Assembly: GCA_008360975.2 (NCBI GenBank)
Contig: CM039183.1
Location: forward strand, 79,396,350 to 79,460,349
DNA from: Lichenostomus cassidix
Lineage: Eukaryota; Chordata; Aves; Passeriformes; Meliphagidae
DNA: 64,000 bases
Direction of reading: 5' to 3'
The position numbers were made by a program, and so were the translations under genes. Below the pieces are notes generated by a model. It did not search any database. It saw only the letters and a list, made by a program, of their open reading frames with translations, and had not been told where the DNA came from. This document shows, piece by piece, positions 13,801 to 24,380 of the stretch. How positions within the stretch are numbered: the first letter of the stretch is position 1; the number at the start of each line of letters is the position of its first letter.

Positions 13801-15253
13801 CATTTGATAATAATGCTGTTGTAGCTGTATTCCCTGAACTGACTGCAGTGTGCCAGGTGATCTTTCAGTTTTCTCGTGATTCCATTAATTTAATAGCAAA
13901 ATAATAGTATTAGTGGTACATTGATATCAGCTGCATGCACAGCATAAACAAAGAACCCAGAGATACCTATGGGTTTAGAAATCTGTCACAAAAGTATTGA
14001 AAGCTTGAGGAAATAGGAAAATATGACAAATTAAGATTTTTCAGGTGTTATTATACAGATAAATAACATCAGGTTTCATATCAGAGACAGTAAAAGGCCC
14101 TGTTTCTGTGTTATTTTCTCTGCTCTTCTAAAATAGAACAATAAATACATATTTTCACAGTATGAGAAATTTGATTTCTTGTTTACTCATTGGTGAAAAG
14201 AAATAAACCAACATTAAAAAGCAAGAGCAAGTACCCAAATACATGAAGGATGCACAGCCAGATGTGCAAGGTAAGGAAAATTATTCTGTATCAGGTCATT
14301 AAAGGAAAATATTTGCAGGAAACACTGTGTGAATATCTCTTTGTGATTTGAAATGTATTCACTTTGGCAGTGTTTCTGCCACGCTTTATTTGTTTTAGAG
14401 CATTTGCTAAAAACAAAATTAACTGGCAAGAATTTTTGCAGATTTAGCAAAGGTCAAGCACCTATCACAAGCTTAGAAAGCAAAAGTTGTATTTATGATG
14501 GTTGGGAGCTCATGTTGAAAAGGTTACAGGCTTCAGGTATGTGACTCATGCAGTACCATGTGACCCCTTTTTTCAACGTAAAAAGGTCACATTTCAGAGA
14601 GTAAATATTTTCAGAAGGAAGAGAAAAATTAGTTTGAAAATAATTTTTGAATATGGTTTTGAAGATGATGATTTTTTTAGAGATAATAACATAGGGAATA
14701 AATGTTTTTTAAGAAAAAACACTGTCTTGTGACAAACTGTCCACTGAACTCTGTCTTAAACACAAAATGGATATTTCAATTATGCTATTGTGAACTTCAC
14801 TCTCTGAGACAATCAGCAAGATAAAAAGGTGAAACTTCTTCTGTTGTTGTGACATCAAAGTCCATGAAACTGAGCTTCTTAAATAATTTCCCTGGAGATC
14901 TTGAAAAAGAAAGTTGTAAAGTAGAAAAAATTGCCTGTAGATTGTAGTCAGTACACTGACATCTGGCTTTCCTCCATGTAGAATTTAAGAATTCCAGAAG
15001 GATTAACTTTTTGAAGAGGTGAATATTTGATAGTCCTATATTTGGATGGAAGTGCTGCAGTGACAGAAAAATTCAGCAAGGAAATTTCTGTTTGTTTTAT
15101 GTGTAATCCTTCAAATACACAAGGAAAACAATCTTATATTCCCTAAATATAACACATTTCTGTCTTCTCTGCTCTGAGTATCTGATTATATACTAAATCC
15201 CCTAAGCTAATCAGCTTTTATTATTTGTTCTCTATGGTTGTGTATTACAAAGA

Positions 15254-15339
15254 AATGAAACCCCAAACCAACCAAGAAAATAAACCCAACAAAAAGACCC
15301 CAAAACAAACACCCCCTTACACTCCCCCCAAGAAACCAT
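15254..15339. repeat. A/C-rich low-complexity stretch with strong strand asymmetry
   Basis: About 85 bases composed nearly entirely of A and C on the plus strand, with very few G or T. Examples are CCCCAAACCAACC and the C6 run near 15324. Confidence 0.8.
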
Positions 15340-15384
15340 CATGCACTCATTTGCTTTCTAAAAGTTCTTTTTTAATTTGAAAGT

Positions 15385-15438
15385 ACATTAAAGAAGTATT
15401 AACATACTTAAATGGGAAGTATTAGCATACTTTAATGT
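15385..15438. repeat. Nested palindromes within an inverted repeat
   Basis: ACATTAAA at 15385 is the inverse of TTTAATGT at 15431-15438. Between them sit two dyads, AAGTATTAACATACTT and AAGTATTAGCATACTT. Confidence 0.8.
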
Positions 15439-16052
15439 TACGTTAAAGGCCCCTCCTTACAGATGGCCTGGAATGATTACATTTGAAATAGATAAAATTT
15501 TCTCTACAGAATGAAACAGTGAGGAGAGCTCCCATATTAGCCAAAAGAATTACAAATAATACTCAGGTACACACAAAAGTCCGTTGCATCCTACACTTTA
15601 TATCTGTTCCAAAGTCTTTACGGATAAACTAGGAAGATTAGCCCTTGAGCTCCTAGTGGTTTCACATAAGTGGTGGCATTTATTTATTTGTGTGAGGGAC
15701 AGAAGTAGCTATTCCCAAATGAAAAGCAGAACTTAAAATAAAAATCATGAAGCAACTGCACTCAGCTGCACACTAGTTTGGCACTCAGTGTTCTGTATCT
15801 TGGCCTTGTTCTGCTTTGTGGTCTCAGGGCTAGAAAATATATTTTGTTCCAGCAATTAAAGTTTCATTTAATACTTCTCAGGACCAAGATTTCTGGCTGA
15901 GATATTGCCAACAATAGAAAGCTAAAAAAATTAATCAGAGGGTGGGGCACAGTATCGAATAAATTGTACATGTTCTCTCAGAGGCTTTTTCTTTGCTCCA
16001 TCCTATATCCAACACTGAAATAATAACATCTTTAACTAGGTTAAATTTACAC

Positions 16053-16212
16053 TTTTGATTCATTCCTTGGGGGCACATGAATGCAGTTTGACAAGCCTCA
16101 CATTTGGTCCTCAAATGGCTTTCAATTTTTTGCCTTGCAGACTGGTTCAGCATTTTCATGGGCTCAGTTATTATGAACTTTGCAAAAAGGTAATGTGCAG
16201 CTCCATCTGTCA
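16053..16212 (-). CDS. Possible further exon of the minus-strand gene
   Basis: An open minus-strand frame runs from an acceptor ending GAGCTCAG (alternative GTGACAG, six bases on) through LFAKFIITEPMKMLNQSARQ and KIESHLRTKCEACQTAFM. A weak GTGTAA donor at 16052 would end it; otherwise it stays open to a stop at 15935. The spacing of hydrophobic and charged residues loosely resembles the later helices of RGS-type domains (a short FI-containing helix, then a helix of the R-KIE type). I could not align it with a specific RGS protein, so this is only a hint. It enters with two bases, which does not directly match the two-base exit of 22080-21729. Chance is a real alternative. Confidence 0.27.
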
Positions 16213-19200
16213 CTGAGCTCATTCAAGTTCACAACAGAAATACTGTAACCAATGGGTGTGCTTGTCAACTGTATGAAGTTTAGGCCAAACGTGTTTCCTA
16301 CTGTCCCATTGTTTTCCATCCCACGGTTATAAAAGCCATGGTTAAGCCATGTTATCTGATCAGCTCCATGTAAACCATATAATTCAATGAATCATCATTA
16401 ACCAAACAAATAAAAAAAGTTTTCACTTTTCATTATCTTGTTTAATGTCAAACATGTGCAGTTTGTTTTCCTTAGGTTTAATTTCCTTTGTCACATTTAC
16501 ATCTGCATTACCTGTTCTGCCTTGTCTCATCTTCTTCAGCACAACTCTGACCACTGGTTTTCTCAAGTCCTTAGATCTCAGCATCATGGGACTCCTGGTC
16601 TAACTCACAGATCACCTAGCAAGCAGAGGACTTGGTGACTCTGAGTACAGATCTGAACAATGCTCTTGAATTTTGCAGAGACATTGAAGCTTTTAGATTA
16701 TAATCCACAGAAAATACAATGATGAGCTGTTTAAAGTAGTTTGCTAGAAATGCCAAGGGAAAGTTCAAACAAGTTGAATCGAACTCTGGAATATACATTT
16801 TGGGGCAATGCCCAGGCTACAATTGCTTTGGAATGGATATTTGATGATCCAGTAACTTGGGATCTGCTGTGAATTACATGTATCAGTAATCCAGATATTG
16901 GGTCAGATTCTTGAAGAAAGGGCTCATTTGTGTACCTTTCTTAAAAATTGTAGCAAGACAGGGGAGGAGCTGCCTTGCCCTGTAACATAATGGTTGTTTT
17001 CAAGCTGCACAGTTCCTGAAGAGGGAATCAAATAGTGTTTGACAGTAGTGTTTGCTCAGCATTTGCAGAGCCTTTAAAAGTAGCATATAGATAACCAGCA
17101 GTCCAAAGTCTAACAGGTGAACACTTTTGGGTCAGTGGCAAAAGACATCTTCTCTCGTATGGCCTCAAACATAGCTGAATGGTCTTCAATGTAATTACCT
17201 ACATTTCCCCCTAAAAGATAGTATGGGATAACACCTTTCTTAGGTCTTTTTGTTGCAGTTCTATTTTTCTGATATTTTTTCCCACTGAGCCAGGAAAATT
17301 ATGAAGACAACAATAATACTGGTTAAGGAACTCATTCAGAAGAATGTAGAGGTGATCCATTTGCTTTCAGACCCAGCATGGCTGGACTCCCTCTATGTAT
17401 ATGTATATCTGTATAAATCTAAGGTGAGGAAACAGGAGAATATACAATTTAATTTTTAATTATTTTTTGGATTGTTAATTTTCTGTACAAGATTATATAT
17501 GGTACATCACACTGACTACAGAAATAATGTTTTGTCGCTTTCAAGAAGAAATGATGCACATACTAACTCAATCTCTCTATTGCAGGACTTGGCTGAAAAT
17601 CTGTTTATAAGTCCAAACAGATGTTTAGAACAATTAAAAGTTTATGGAGTGTATGTTTATCTTTAAAAAAAGAATGCTTAGGAGTTCATTCAGGCTCAGG
17701 ATTCAGTCTTTCCTTGGGCAGTTTGACTTGCCTAGCTAGATTAGAGAAAAACTGAATGATCATAGAAAGATGTTTTTCAAACATAACAGAAAAAAATCCT
17801 TTTCATTGGAAAGCAAAGACTATTGCATTGCTCACTGTGTACTTTTTGCAGACCAAAGCTGATAAAAAGTTTTTAAGCCTAAGTTTGTGGTTTTTGTCCT
17901 ACTAGATTTTCAAATATATTTTTAACTGATTACAACTCTTGACAGATTTGTAGAAGACAATGTAAACTTTTTCCTTACTTAGAAAAAATTTCCTGTTTTA
18001 CTCCCGTATTTAGAAATATTTTAAATACTGTTAATACTTACAGAAGTGACCAAATATTTACCACTGTCTGCTTTTGTGCAGTTCTGTGGTTCAGGCAAAA
18101 ATAAAATTACCTTTCCATCCAAAGATTATGTATTATTCAAATGTAACCTGAAATAATAGAATAGACTTCTCTGTATATAATCTCATATATATATATAATA
18201 TTCATGTGTCAGTACTGATTTTTTCTTTTCCCACATATTTCCCTTTATATGTGATCTTTTTGTTCTAGTGATCCTGCCTAGTGAATATTTCATTCCCTTT
18301 TCAAAGTATTTAACTTTTTAACAAAAAACCATCTGTAGGCAAACATTCTTTTGAATTATAAGGACATTAATTAAAGAGTCCTTTTGACAGGAGAGCCAGA
18401 GTGAGTATTGATAAAAGTGTAGAATTAGCAGATTCATCAAACCCCCACCAACAAAACAATAATTCGTCAGAAATCACAGCAGCATCTATTGCTTGCATAG
18501 TCATATATAGGAAAATACAGTTTCCAGAGTGAAGTGATTTCATAATAAAAATGTTATTATCTTGGCAAATAAATATCTGGGCTTCATTGCAGTGTGCAGC
18601 AGTTGGACTTTGTGCTTTGTCTTCTGTAAAGAGGAAGCATTAACATGTGACAGTATTAAAACTCCTTGAAATGATCTCTTCATTATGTTGCAGAAAAAGT
18701 ATATGTGGCGATACAAAGGATGTTTTATCCACAGAGAATGGGCCTGTCTCTGGTGTCAGAGCTGACTATCATGTGCTAGCCATATCCGTGCTCCAATCTG
18801 GGCAGATGCAAGCTGGTTTTTACTTCAGAACTGCATAGCCCTCTCACTGGTTCATCTGGAAGGCAGAATTTGTTAGCAAGTAGAACAATTATTAACCTGA
18901 AGGGGTTGTAGGCCTCTAATAGCCTAAAATTATGGGGAGAGTGTGACACTTGATGTGTTTGATTGTTGGGATTCTTAAATACTTGGGGAAAGCATTGTTG
19001 AAGTGGGTGGAAAGAGTAGAGAGATGACTCACTGCAACAAAGACCTGGGAATGTTTGCTGGCTTTATAACATCTCACAGAGCAGGGTAATCTCAATGCTG
19101 CCTTCCCCAGGCCAATGAGCTGTATCAGTAGCTTCTTTTAAGTCTGACATGGATATGCTGGGTTTGTTTTGCAGGATAGGACTTGATGTATCCTAACCTC

Positions 19201-19841
19201 AGACTGCTTCTGGACGAGGTTATGTTCATAGATGAGAAAGGATCAGACATCAGGTGGGGTAGCTGCCTCTTTATGCAGGCAATGAGTGTTGCATTTTTAT
19301 ATGCATGGCATGTAGGTGACTGTCCAAATTACTTTGCCCACAGAAATCCTCAGCCATGAGATGAATATTCTTAAGAACTCTGTCTTCAGTGATCTCAATA
19401 CATAGAGAAAGGAAATCACTCAGCAGAGGCTAAGCTCTTATCATCCCAAGGCGGTTAGTAATCCAAAACATTCTTGAGCATGGTGCTTAATGGGGGCAAC
19501 AAAGAAGCAGCTGAATAGATGCCATTAGCAGCCCATAGAATCTGGCATCTGAGAAAGGAAAATAATAATAGTATATTTCCTTCTCCAAAGTCTTGATGAC
19601 TGGCAGCCAGAACACACTATGTAGGACAGTAATTTAATACCGTGTCATCTTTTCCCCAGATATGTTTTTGGGCAGAACTAACTCATAATGTAGCTATGAA
19701 AATTAACAGTGTCATACTCTCTACTTGAAGCAAATTCAGCCATGAAGTCTATGTTTTTTACACAGGTTAACATGGCCCTTGGAAAGCCTAGGCTTTAAAT
19801 TTACTTGCAGACATATATGAAGTTTGCAAATTCTTGCTTTT

Positions 19842-19924
19842 TTTGGTGAGATTTTCAGTTACTTATTTTAACTAGATTCTTTGTTTGGCGAGATTTTCAA
19901 TTAGTTATTTGAAAATAGATTATT
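19842..19924. repeat. Imperfect tandem duplication, period 42
   Basis: TTTGGTGAGATTTTCAGTTA and TTTGGCGAGATTTTCAATTA begin two diverged copies, each followed by an A/T-rich half ending near TAGATT. Confidence 0.85.
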
Positions 19925-20488
19925 TTCCCCCCTTCTTTTAATGAAAGAATGAGGACCCAGAATATATATTGTAGAAGACTTGGGGAAAAGATTCACAAGA
20001 GCTCATTTATCTGTGCAACTGATTTATTTCCTCTGAGGTGGCTCCTGCCCAGCCCAGCAACATATTCTCAGCACCTCAAACTCATTGCTCAACTGCAGAT
20101 TTCAAACAAACTCAAACTAGGGGGAAGATATAACTTAAATAAACACTCTTCTTTCAAGGTTCACCCATGTGATATATATTATATGTGCCTGGCACAGTGG
20201 GAATGACAGAGAATTCAATTTATGATGGGAACACTGCTTTTAATTCAATAGGCTGGCACATTAATAAAGAATGATTAAATGTCGGTATTTGGAGAAGCCC
20301 ATGTTATTCTAGAAATGTAACATTCTGGCTGACAGAGTCTTGAACTCCTGTGAAGAGTAGCCCTTTAAATCTTGAGGCCTGACTGCTGTTTGCCCGGTGG
20401 GCTGTCTTATCTGATGGAACCACAGCCAACTAAGGGTCTCCTTATTTGACCCTAACTTTCCTGTTAACCACCTACAGCTTTAACTCAA

Positions 20489-20512
20489 GATGCCAAGAAT
20501 TTTCTTGGCATC
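20489..20512. repeat. Perfect 11-bp inverted repeat with 2-base spacer
   Basis: GATGCCAAGAA is followed after TT by its exact inverse complement. It is tight enough to extrude as a cruciform or fold as an RNA hairpin. Confidence 0.9.
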
Positions 20513-21130
20513 CTTCCACGGAGTGCTGGGCCAGATTCTGTTTCTAGTTACAGCAGCGTAAACTCTGGAACTGATCTATGCCCAGCTTCTTCAACCTTGT
20601 CTGAATCTCAGATCACTTTCTGCCTCCCTATAGATCTGACATCTCTTAATTCCTTGCCTAGAATGACTTACAATGAACTCCCTTTTTTTTGTCATGTCTT
20701 TTGTGTTTCTTTGGAAATTTTGCAGTGATCCATGTATTCATGCTGATTTTATGTAGTGGCTATCCAGTCTGACAGAACTGAGTTTGGTGTGTTTGTATAA
20801 TGAATATTTCTTACATTCATAAAGTTTTTACAGCAGTACTTTTTCTACTTCTTTGCTATTGTAGTTGAGGCTGGATGAATGGAGAAAATATATTCAAACA
20901 ATATTTTTATGGTAGTTTCCTTCAACTATGTCTTTAGTGTCCACAAGCATTTGGCATACTAAGTAAATGGACTTTAATAATCTGTTTGGAAGAGGTTGTA
21001 GTCTTATCCAGCCAGGTGAAGGAAAACATGCTACGTGACTTATTGGTATCTCAGTAAATCTTAAGAACTAGACTGCCAAATATTGAACACCCAATGAACT
21101 CATTGTTACCAATTAAAAATAAAGCATTTT

Positions 21131-21157
21131 CACACACACATTCATGCACACACACAA
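21131..21157. repeat. Interrupted (CA)n microsatellite
   Basis: Two short CA runs separated by TTCATG. Confidence 0.85.
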
Positions 21158-21728
21158 AATCTAGAATGAAGTAAATCAGTTTATGGACTAATCTTCTTAA
21201 GGCTGTTCCACAGACAGAAAAGAAAAGTAAATCAATAGTTCATTATAATGTACGTGTTCAACTCTGCTTTGTTCAGACTCAAGAATTTCTGTAATTCAGT
21301 GCTTTGAACTCACTTTTAAAGGCTTTATCAGATAACCCACAAAAAACTCCCATTGCCACACTTGCTTTTACATACTTGGAAATTAGTCTTATGTCAAAAA
21401 GGATATCCACTCTGCTATCCCATGGGGTGCTGGCTTAGGAGATTCAAATTTGTGTGTAAATTGATTCAACCCACATGGCAAATGAAGTCATGCTCGATTG
21501 CCAATCATGATCAGTTCCTGAGGGTATTTCCCAACTACTCTGCACTGCAGTTCTGGCTCAAGGACAATCTGTCTTCCCTTACACTTGGAGCATATTTTTC
21601 TCACCAGAGTAAGGTTATCACATCTTCACAAACTATTTAAGACAGAATTTTATGGAGGAAAAGTTAAAATATACAGTTTCTGTTTCACAGCAGATTTCTG
21701 TGGACAGGAATGCCTCTTACTGTCTTAC

Positions 21729-22080
21729 TTCATAGTAGCATCAGAGTGCCTGGTAATCCTAATTATCAGTCTTGTCTTTCCAACATAAATTATTTTGAAT
21801 GAAACATCATGGTCAAGTGAAACCTGAACCTGGTAACTCAGAACCTCAGGAAGATTACAGTAGTCAGTAACTAAGCTATATTTTTTTCTCGACAATCTGT
21901 TTGTTGGTTTCATAATCTTCTCTGTTGTGCAAAATAATTTCTTACATTTCTCAGACATATATAATAACTCATGAGAAATTAATTCACGTGCTACATCACT
22001 AGAACTACACTCTTTCAACTCAGACAGAATTGTCTCTGTAGGACTGTTGAAAATATCATAAAAGCCTGATTTTTCTAAAT
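21729..22080 (-). CDS. Candidate internal exon 8 (352 bases, 116 complete codons)
   Basis: The longest candidate exon. A pyrimidine-rich acceptor ending TTCATGGTTATAG opens an uninterrupted frame of 116 codons. This ends at ATGAA|GTAAGA, a good donor; without the donor the frame stops at once with TAA. The peptide includes EKSGFYDIFNSPTETI, DVARELISHELLYMSEK, IMKPTNRLSRKKYSLV and EVLSYQVQVSLDHDV. It enters with two bases and leaves with two. It does not join in phase to 24380-24118 or to the stop of 24023-23901, so an intermediate exon or a different donor is needed. I cannot name the family. A 350-base open frame exactly spanning an acceptor and a donor in DNA this AT-rich argues against chance. 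Confidence 0.48.
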
Positions 22081-23900
22081 CTATAACCATGAATAAGTTT
22101 GGAAAAATTGTGGGATATTTTTCTGTTACTGCCTAGGAATCTCTTCCCATCCTCTTGCAAACAGGAAATGCACGAAATAGGACTAGAGTTCATTTTAAGG
22201 AACTGGAGAGATAAATGTGTTTTTATTGATCCCTCAGTGCTGTGAGTCACAATGTTTAAAAGGGCTGCTGCCAAAAAGTTAAATAAAAAAATCTCTTTCC
22301 CTTCAATGCTTTCTAGCTTTAATACAGGTCAGTGCAAGTGGTGCACATGTAACCAGAAATTGTTGTGCCTTTTGAAACTGTAATAGTTGCAAATGCTGGG
22401 CCATATTTATGCATGAATGTCAGGCTACAGATGAGGGGTAAACAAACAGGTTTATGTAAAAGGAAGGTACTTTCCTGTGTCAAATAATTATATTTCAAAA
22501 TTCCATTTTTAAATTAAATCACTGTCAAATCTACAAAGTGTATTCATTCTCTCCTAATTGAAAAATAGCTTTTGGTTTTTTTTACTCCAAAGTACTATAA
22601 TATACTTATGCACCATGTTATAATTCTATAGTATCACATTATCTTAGAAAGGCAGTGGCCACTTTAGGAAGGATGACAGCAAAATCTTCAGAGGCTGTCA
22701 GTGCAAGATAGTTCACAGCAAGGATGACCTGGTAGTAGTGAATAGTCCTTGATTTGCAGACAAATGGTCTCTGTGACCTACCAAATCCCTATAAATTTTA
22801 AAATATTCTTTATTATGTTTTTCTTCAGTCTTGGCATGCTTGCAGAGAGTTGCTGCATGAGATTAGTTGTTCTTTGGACTGCTCTTAGCATGTTTTATTT
22901 TTCATCTGTAAAATAATTATTTGCCTACATCAGCCAAAATTTTTCAAGAGAATTGCTTAAAACTGATTTCTAAATATATTCTGAAGTATTGATATAAGTG
23001 TCTCAAGCTTCTAAGTGGGCACAGGATTAATAAAGCATCTAAAATCTCTGAGGACTGAAAGAGTTCATCAACTTTTAAGAACTGCATTCATTCTGAATAG
23101 GAAAGACGCTTTCAAAGGACCCTAAATCAATGAGCCTTAGATCCCTCAGTCACATGAACATTTTTGAAAATGTTGTCCTGGATGTCTTTTGAACATGTGA
23201 CAAAAGAATGGCAAAGAATGAATTTTGTAATTGATTATTTGAATCTGTACAGGAAATCTACCAGAGTCTAGTTTGTGGTTCTGCCCCCTCCCCCGCCCCC
23301 CCTTCAAATTAATGTTTATTTTTGAATTTCTTTATAAATGAATATGAGTATATTGTAGTAAATTAAAAAAGTTGTGGGTGCAAGACTGTGGAAACTTTGG
23401 AAGACCAAGCTGGAATACCCAGCACACTGAAAGTTTGAGTTAAAACGTATATCTATTTTTTGTCTCCTATACTGTGAAAGGAAGGTACATATTTATAGAG
23501 AACCTAAGATAGTAACTTGATGTTCCATAATTCAGTTAGAATACTGCATTTCTGCTTGCTAAAGTGCAGAAGAGGGGAGTTTTTTTACAGAACACATTAT
23601 AGATTGATGGCAGCATTTTCATTGCTTGGTTTCTTCTCTAGAGCAATCTAGGACTCACATCAGGGTTGCAATGTGGTTTACTGAGATCTCCTAAAGTGTG
23701 AGGTTTTCAGATAGCTATTGTAATTTACATTGTTCTTTTTCTAATTAGGAGGTGATAAAGAATCCATATTTTAATTACAATCTCTCTATTTAAAACAGGG
23801 GAGGCTATAATGCGATCATATCCCGGCAAGGGTTTTGCACATCTGTGTAGTTTTTGATGCATGCAAAATATGCTTATCCTCCAACTTGCCACCGAACTAA
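22081..23900. other. Putative intron; nothing certain
   Basis: AT-rich DNA with the C-rich tract at 23.28 kb. An exon leaving with one base is expected here if 24023-23901 and 22080-21729 belong to one transcript. I did not find it. Confidence 0.5.
23282..23302. repeat. C-rich homopolymeric tract
   Basis: GCCCCCTCCCCCGCCCCCCC in an otherwise AT-rich region. The opposite strand has three runs of at least five Gs. Confidence 0.9.
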
Positions 23901-24023
23901 TTATTGGGAAAAATAATCTTTCCATCCTTCGTTATATTCTGCTTGCCCAGGACTTTGTATAGGATTTCCCACAGCTAGTGGCTTCTGCTGTGGCTTCTTG
24001 CTGTGCCCACCAGTTTTAAACTG
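23901..24023 (-). CDS. Candidate exon 7, ending at an in-frame stop or an unseen donor
   Basis: The minus-strand sequence TGCTTTTCTTCTGTAG is a textbook acceptor. It follows a 94-base putative intron that begins GTATGT at the end of 24380-24118. The phase-0 frame stays open for 40 codons, QFKTGGHSKKPQQKPL followed by a Gly/Pro/Gln-rich tail, before TAA at 23903-23901. The Ser/Lys/Gln/Pro-rich composition suggests a disordered tail. If the stop is used, this is the last coding exon and the segments further down belong elsewhere. If not, the true donor lies inside the exon, and possible GTGGGC, GTGGGA and GTCCTG donors there are all weak. I saw no confident polyadenylation site just downstream. 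Confidence 0.3.
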   Translation of the reverse strand, partial: QFKTGGHSKKPQQKPLAVGNPIQSPGQAEYNEGWKDYFSQ

Positions 24024-24117
24024 CTACAGAAGAAAAGCAGAACCAGCAGTTTTTCAGAAATTCCTGGGGCCTGTTGTAACTCTACATTGCTGTTAGATCT
24101 TCTGCTAAAAAACATAC

Positions 24118-24380
24118 CCAAGAGCTGTGCTGGCTGGTCTTGAAGGCTTTCTTCTTGAAGGCAGCCTCAGATTCTTCATGTGCTAAAGCAAGCTTGCAAA
24201 TGGTCTGGGGGCACTTGGAGGATATGTACAGCTGGTACTTTTGTGCAGCCTCACTGAGGAAAAAGAGGAGATCCTCAAGTGTGCACTGCTCATTAAACTC
24301 CCTAACACATTCAATTAAATATCTTGTCAAATACTTCAAAGTGCCCACTGTGTTTCCTTGGTAGATAGCCCCATGCATTT
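24118..24380 (-). CDS. Candidate internal exon 6 (263 bases, 87 complete codons)
   Basis: Open for 87 complete codons on the minus strand, from an acceptor ending TTTGGTCAG, which lacks a good pyrimidine tract, to a TGG|GTATGT donor. The frame is also open about 14 codons further upstream, so the true start may lie near 24420. The peptide is convincingly protein-like: GNTVGTLKYLTRYLIECV, CTLEDLLFFLSEAAQKYQ, KCPQTICKLALAHEES and FKKKAFKTSQ. The pattern suggests several amphipathic helices. The exit is in phase 0, and the next candidate exon follows after only 94 bases. The local base composition is more GC-rich than its surroundings. I do not recognise the family. Confidence 0.45.

Larger units (their letters stand above)
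10843..16052. other. Non-coding; chance open frames
   Basis: Holds a 140-codon plus-strand frame at 11038-11460 that looks like chance, the A/C-rich stretch and the nested palindromes at 15.4 kb. No other element is recognised. Confidence 0.55.
16213..21728. other. Putative intron or intergenic DNA
   Basis: No convincing exon on either strand. It contains the 42-base tandem duplication at 19.8 kb, the 11-bp inverted repeat at 20.49 kb and the CA repeat at 21.1 kb. If the candidate gene continues past 21.7 kb, one or more small exons may be hidden here. Confidence 0.5.
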
